In this document: in pieces, positions 6,401-8,045 of the stretch
Layout of the letters: every line of letters starts with the position of its first letter
Numbering within the stretch: position 1 is the first letter of the stretch
From: Candidatus Melainabacteria bacterium
GTDB lineage: Bacteria; Actinomycetota; Actinomycetes; Mycobacteriales; Pseudonocardiaceae
Direction of reading: 5' to 3'
NCBI GenBank assembly: GCA_903970565.1
Contig: CAJCJE010000296.1
Coordinates: forward strand, 1 to 8,045
Length of the DNA stretch: 8,045 nucleotides
Translations under genes and position numbers: made by a program
Notes under the pieces: model-generated
What the model was told of the DNA's origin: nothing
Database searches by the model: none
The model's input: only the letters and a program-made list of their open reading frames with translations

Positions 6401-8045
6401 CTGGTCGACCCGGCCGGCGCCCACCGGCGACCCCGTGCGGTTGCGGGTCGTCCCGGTCGAGGTGGCGGCCGGCGATCCGGCCACCGCCGCGCGCCGGGCC
6501 ACGGCCGAGGCGCTGGGACAACTACAGGACTGGCTGGGCCGGGCCGAGAACGCCGACGAGCGCCTGGTGTTCGTCACCAGGGGCGCGGTCGCCGTCGATG
6601 CCGGCGAGGTGCCCGACCCGGCGGCGGCGGCCGTCTGGGGTCTGGTCCGCTCGGCGCAGACCGAGAACCCCGATCGCGTCATCCTGGTGGACGCCGACGG
6701 CGACCTGCCGCTGGACGCGGTGGCCAGGGCGGGCGAAGGGCAGCTCGCGGTGCGTGGCGGCCGGCTGCGGGTGCCACGCCTGGCCCGCAGCACCGCCTCG
6801 GCCCCGGCGACGGCGCTGGACCCGGCCGGCACCATGCTGATCACCGGCGGGACCGGCGTACTGGGCGGGCTGATCGCCCGGCATCTGGTGCGGCAGCACG
6901 GTATCCGGCACCTCCTGCTGCTGAGCCGAAGCGGGCCGGTCGCGCCCGGCGCGACCGAACTCGGCGCGGAGCTGACCGAACTCGGTGCGGCCGTGTCGAT
7001 CCTCGCGGTGGACGCCGCCGACCGGGACGCCCTCGCCGCCGCACTGGCCACGGTGCCGGCCGAGCACCCGCTGACCGGGGTGGTCCACGCGGCCGGCGTG
7101 CTCGACGACGGCGTGCTCGACTCGCTCACCCCCCAGCGGCTGGACGCGGTGTTCGCGGCCAAGGTCACCGCCGCGACCAACCTGCACGAGCTGACCGCGG
7201 GCGCGGACCTGCGCGCGTTCGTACTGTTCTCCTCGGCCGCCGGGCTGCTGGGCGGTGCCGGCCAGGCGAACTACGCGGCGGCCAACGTCTTCCTGGACAC
7301 CCTTGCGCAACAGCGGGTCGCGCGGGGCCGGCCGGGCACCTCGCTGGCCTGGGGCCCCTGGGCTCGCGCCACCGGGCTGACCGGCGCGCTCAGTGACGGG
7401 GAACTGGCCAGGATCGTGCGCTCCGGCACCGTGCCGCTGCGCGACGAGGACGGTCTCGACCTGTTCGACCGGGCGATCAGCGGCGGCCCGGCGCTGGTCT
7501 TCGCGGCGCGGCTGGACCTGGGTGCCCTGCACGCCAGGGGCAGTGGCCTGCCCGCGATCTTCCACGGTCTGGTGCCGCCGGCCCGCAGGTCCGACACCCC
7601 GGCCGGGCCGGACTTCGCCGCGCTGCCCGCCGAGCAGCGCGGGCCGGCGATCGCCGGACTCGTGCGTGGCCAGGTCGCGTCCGTGCTCGGCTTCGCCGGC
7701 CCCGACGAGGTGGACGAACTGCGGCCGTTCAAGGAGATGGGCTTCGACTCGCTGACCGCGGTGGAACTGCGCAACCGGCTCGGCGCCGCGACCGGCCTGC
7801 GGCTGCCCCCGACCGTGGTCTTCGACTACCCGAACGCCAGGGCGCTGGGCGGCTACCTGCTCGCCGAGCTGATCCCGGACGCCGCCGACGGCGCGGCGGG
7901 TACGGCGACGCTGACCGGGGAACTGGACCGACTGGAGCGTGCCCTGGCCGAGTTGGCCGACGACGACCTGGTCCGGACCCGGACGATCGCCCGGATGGCC
8001 GAGCTGGTGTCCCGCTGGGGCGGCCGGCCCGATCAGGGCCGGGCC
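3..8045 (+). CDS. Type I modular polyketide synthase subunit, partial at both ends
   Basis: One uninterrupted frame crosses the window without a stop codon, with both ends outside it. Domains in order are AT (C-terminal part)-DH-KR-ACP, then KS-AT-DH-KR-ACP and a helical C-terminal tail. This is one partial and one full extension module of a cis-AT assembly line. Catalytic residues in successive domains all fall in the same frame (for example DH Asp340, ACP Ser894, KS Cys1111, AT Ser1562, KR Tyr2424, ACP Ser2583), so I see no frameshift. The protein would be cytosolic and dimeric, as is usual for the family, extending an acyl chain on its ACPs with methylmalonyl-CoA. No ER or TE is present, so this is not the terminal releasing subunit as far as the window shows. 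I noticed no TTA (bldA-type) codon by eye. The compound and gene name cannot be told from the sequence alone. Confidence 0.97.
450..1230 (+). other. Module A dehydratase (DH), possibly idle
   Basis: This double-hotdog DH starts near His150 (GHGLLGAA) and ends near residue 410. It would remove water from a beta-hydroxyacyl-ACP to give a trans alkene. The catalytic His181 lies in [15 protein letters not shown] and the catalytic Asp340 in [18 protein letters not shown] (297-304) and VPFSW are also present. The usual HxxxGxxxxP motif is degraded: position 185 is Ser instead of Gly, while His181 and Pro190 are kept. The second DH in the window has the intact motif. The dyad is preserved, so the fold and perhaps the chemistry survive. 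However, the partner KR of this module appears dead, which would leave the DH without a hydroxyl substrate. Length (about 260 residues) is normal. Confidence 0.9.
1263..2445 (+). other. Module A ketoreductase (KR), probably inactive (catalytic Tyr replaced by His)
   Basis: This has a structural subdomain (from about 1263, LLTLTWQP) followed by a catalytic Rossmann subdomain. The NADPH-binding motif TGGTGDLG is at 594-601. HAAGVVDD at about 668-675 is the B-type LDD region, with Val for Leu. The SDR tetrad of modular KRs is Lys-Ser-Tyr-Asn: Lys693, Ser717 and Asn734 are in place, with the normal 24-residue Lys-Ser spacing. The residue 13 after the Ser, where Tyr belongs, is His730 (GQGNHAAAN; codon CAC). 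The second KR has Tyr2424 at the equivalent place. Loss of this Tyr normally removes reductase activity, so I call it a C1-like silent KR. The preserved cofactor motif and VDD suggest loss was recent. A sequencing error (TAC to CAC) is the main alternative. Confidence 0.92.
2571..2802 (+). other. Module A acyl carrier protein (ACP)
   Basis: A carrier domain of about 77 residues. The phosphopantetheine attachment Ser894 lies in [15 protein letters not shown] (codon TCG at 2682-2684), followed by the family-typical [15 protein letters not shown] of helix III and the loop before it. The FDYPN ending, about 25 residues after the serine motif, is standard for actinomycete modular ACPs. All expected conserved positions are present, so it should be modified by a 4'-phosphopantetheinyl transferase and hold the module A intermediate. 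It passes its chain directly to the KS of module B on the same polypeptide, through a short linker. Its core is about 88 percent identical in DNA to the second ACP by eye. Confidence 0.96.
2803..2861 (+). other. Intermodular ACP-KS linker
   Basis: About 20 residues rich in Ala, Ser, Pro and Val ([19 protein letters not shown]) join ACP Ser894's domain to the KS start [14 protein letters not shown]. This is the usual length and low-complexity character of a cis linker between modules on one polypeptide, in contrast to the coiled-coil docking helix found at the N-terminus of a separate subunit. It shows that the two modules are covalently joined and collinear. Confidence 0.8.
2862..4098 (+). 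other. Module B ketosynthase (KS), active triad, shortened loop
   Basis: The condensation domain runs from [14 protein letters not shown] (954) to [17 protein letters not shown] (about 1363). The thiolase-fold triad is complete: Cys1111 in [13 protein letters not shown], His1246 in [16 protein letters not shown], and His1284 in [12 protein letters not shown]. Cys-His spacings of 135 and 173 match cis-AT KSs. It should accept the module A chain on Cys1111 and condense it with the extender on ACP Ser2583. Cys at the active site means it is an extending KS, not a KSQ loading decarboxylase. Oddities: only six residues (LASGGV, 995-1000) separate FPTDRGW from GGFVPG, where about 20 are usual. The motif often written FSRQ reads FEMQ (1150-1153). 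TACSSS reads TACSSA. Total length (about 410 residues) is therefore slightly short. Confidence 0.96.
4099..4418 (+). other. Module B KS-AT linker subdomain
   Basis: About 105 residues between KS and AT. It opens with a Pro/Glu/Ser-rich acidic stretch (near 1366-1385, [17 protein letters not shown]). It then continues as the small alpha/beta adaptor found in all cis-AT KS-AT didomains: [20 protein letters not shown], a helical region, and [23 protein letters not shown]. The adaptor fixes the distance between the KS and AT active sites. It has no catalytic role of its own. The length is ordinary. Confidence 0.85.
4419..5320 (+). other. Module B acyltransferase (AT), methylmalonyl-CoA type
   Basis: This loads the extender unit onto ACP Ser2583. 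It starts at [15 protein letters not shown], with the oxyanion-hole Gln1481. The nucleophile Ser1562 is in [13 protein letters not shown], Arg1587 (which binds the extender carboxylate) lies 25 residues later, and the catalytic His1665 lies 103 residues after the serine. All three spacings match characterised modular ATs. Three specificity signatures agree on methylmalonyl-CoA: LDVVQP (1530-1535) upstream of the serine, Gln after the serine in GHSQG, and YASH (1662-1665) where malonyl ATs have HAFH. The C-terminal [12 protein letters not shown] is also of this type. The resulting unit would carry an alpha-methyl branch. Specificity is by motif only; other branched extenders usually show different motifs at the YASH site. 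Confidence 0.95.
5321..5522 (+). other. Module B post-AT linker
   Basis: About 65 residues. The stretch [16 protein letters not shown] is followed by the conserved aromatic segment [13 protein letters not shown] (about 1807-1819), which wraps back over the AT and KS. Then a flexible Arg/Gly/Ser/Ala-rich stretch ([15 protein letters not shown]) leads to the DH start at ANTHPFLG. It is the counterpart of residues 90-150 in module A. Confidence 0.8.
5523..6360 (+). other. Module B dehydratase (DH), intact motifs
   Basis: A double-hotdog dehydratase from THPFLGVAV (1840) to about residue 2120 ([12 protein letters not shown]). The catalytic His1873 is in [15 protein letters not shown], a perfect HxxxGxxxxP. 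GLEYGPAF is at 1997-2004. The catalytic Asp2042 is in [10 protein letters not shown], and LPFSW follows. Every element expected of a working DH is present, and the downstream KR is B-type with a full tetrad. The pair should therefore turn the beta-keto group into a beta-hydroxyl and then, by loss of water, into a double bond, normally trans. With a methylmalonyl unit the product is an alpha-methyl alpha,beta-unsaturated thioester. No ER follows, so the alkene should remain. Confidence 0.95.
6387..7530 (+). other. Module B ketoreductase (KR), B-type, active motifs
   Basis: NADPH-dependent reductase of the beta-keto group. A short structural subdomain (from [10 protein letters not shown], near 6390, to LRVPRLAR, near 6790) precedes the catalytic subdomain. 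The cofactor motif TGGTGVLG is at 2281-2288. The B-type fingerprint LDD is at 2367-2369 ([14 protein letters not shown]). The tetrad is complete: Lys2387, Ser2411 in [11 protein letters not shown], Tyr2424 and Asn2428 in [10 protein letters not shown]. The residue two after Tyr is Ala, not Pro, as in B1 KRs. The family rule predicts a D-configured (usually 3R) hydroxyl, the form normally dehydrated to a trans alkene by the adjacent DH. There is no inserted ER between the two KR subdomains or before them. Confidence 0.95.
7632..7875 (+). other. Module B acyl carrier protein (ACP)
   Basis: A carrier domain of about 80 residues. The phosphopantetheine attachment Ser2583 lies in [15 protein letters not shown] (codon TCG at 7749-7751), followed by [15 protein letters not shown]. 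It holds the extender before condensation and the processed chain afterwards. It is the last catalytic-type domain in the window. No KS, TE or reductase domain begins in the roughly 170 bases that follow, so the chain is probably passed to another polypeptide. Confidence 0.96.
7876..8045 (+). other. C-terminal helical tail / start of docking region (partial)
   Basis: After the ACP and an Asp/Ala/Gly-rich spacer comes an amphipathic stretch: [12 protein letters not shown] (2640-2651), an acidic turn (ADDD), then [15 protein letters not shown] and a Gly/Arg/Pro-rich end. This pattern of helix, short break, helix and a final RW is what follows the last ACP of many actinomycete PKS subunits. It forms the dimerising part of, or lead-in to, the C-terminal docking domain that recruits the next subunit. 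A linker to a KS on the same chain would instead be short and non-helical, as at 2803-2861. The stop codon and any terminal docking helix lie beyond the window, so docking class and partner cannot be assigned. Confidence 0.7.

Noticed and set aside
4551..6521. A 656-codon open frame on the minus strand, and similar minus-strand frames at 2910-4415 and 1700-2746.
   Set aside because: They lie antisense to clearly recognisable KS, AT, DH and KR domains. Their translations are Arg/Gly/Ala/Pro-rich with no recognisable domain. Long antisense frames are expected in DNA with such high G+C content.
7876..8045. A thioesterase or reductase release domain after the last ACP.
   Set aside because: Only about 56 residues follow and they form a helical tail. 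There is no GxSxG hydrolase motif.
3..8045. A frameshift or internal gene boundary, suspected because no start or stop codon delimits the main frame.
   Set aside because: Active-site codons from base 543 to base 7749 all fall in the same reading frame and no in-frame stop is seen. The missing ends result from the window edges.
3..8045. Mobile elements, CRISPR arrays, RNA genes, promoters or terminators inside the window.
   Set aside because: Every stretch is accounted for by PKS domains or linkers. I saw no short direct-repeat array, transposase, tRNA-like fold signal or hairpin-plus-T-run.

Overview
The whole window is one continuous open frame on the + strand, read from base 3 to base 8045 (2681 codons, no stop). 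It encodes an internal-to-C-terminal part of a giant type I modular polyketide synthase (PKS). Both ends are cut: the start codon and earlier domains lie upstream, and no stop codon is reached. The very high G+C content, the strong G/C preference at third codon positions and the cis-AT modular architecture point to an actinomycete (Streptomyces or Pseudonocardiales type). The genus cannot be fixed from the sequence. Residue numbers below are window-based: residue n begins at base 3n.

Layout: bases 3-2802 are the second part of one module (called module A), in the order AT (C-terminal part only), DH, KR, ACP. A short linker (about 2803-2861) leads into a complete module B: KS, KS-AT linker, AT, DH, KR, ACP (2862-7875). 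The last stretch (about 7876-8045) is a helical tail typical of the end of a PKS subunit, just before or within a C-terminal docking region. Neither module has an enoylreductase, and there is no thioesterase.

Module B looks fully functional. It has the KS Cys-His-His triad, an AT with the GHSQG and YASH signatures of methylmalonyl-CoA selection, a DH with intact His and Asp motifs, a B-type KR with all four catalytic residues, and an ACP with its serine. Module A is the odd one. Its KR keeps the NADPH site, Lys, Ser and Asn, but the catalytic Tyr is a His (His730, codon CAC at 2190-2192). Its DH has Ser for the usual Gly of the HxxxGxxxxP motif. The simplest reading is that module A carries a recently silenced reductive loop and passes on an unreduced beta-keto unit, although by domain count it would be annotated as making a double bond. 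The predicted result of the two modules together is a 2,4-dimethyl-5-oxo-2-enoyl thioester end on the growing chain.

I see no RNA genes, mobile elements, CRISPR arrays, promoters or terminators. The window is a recognisable modular PKS, not a new class of system. Its points of interest are the silenced-looking KR/DH pair, a shortened loop in the KS and compact KR structural subdomains.
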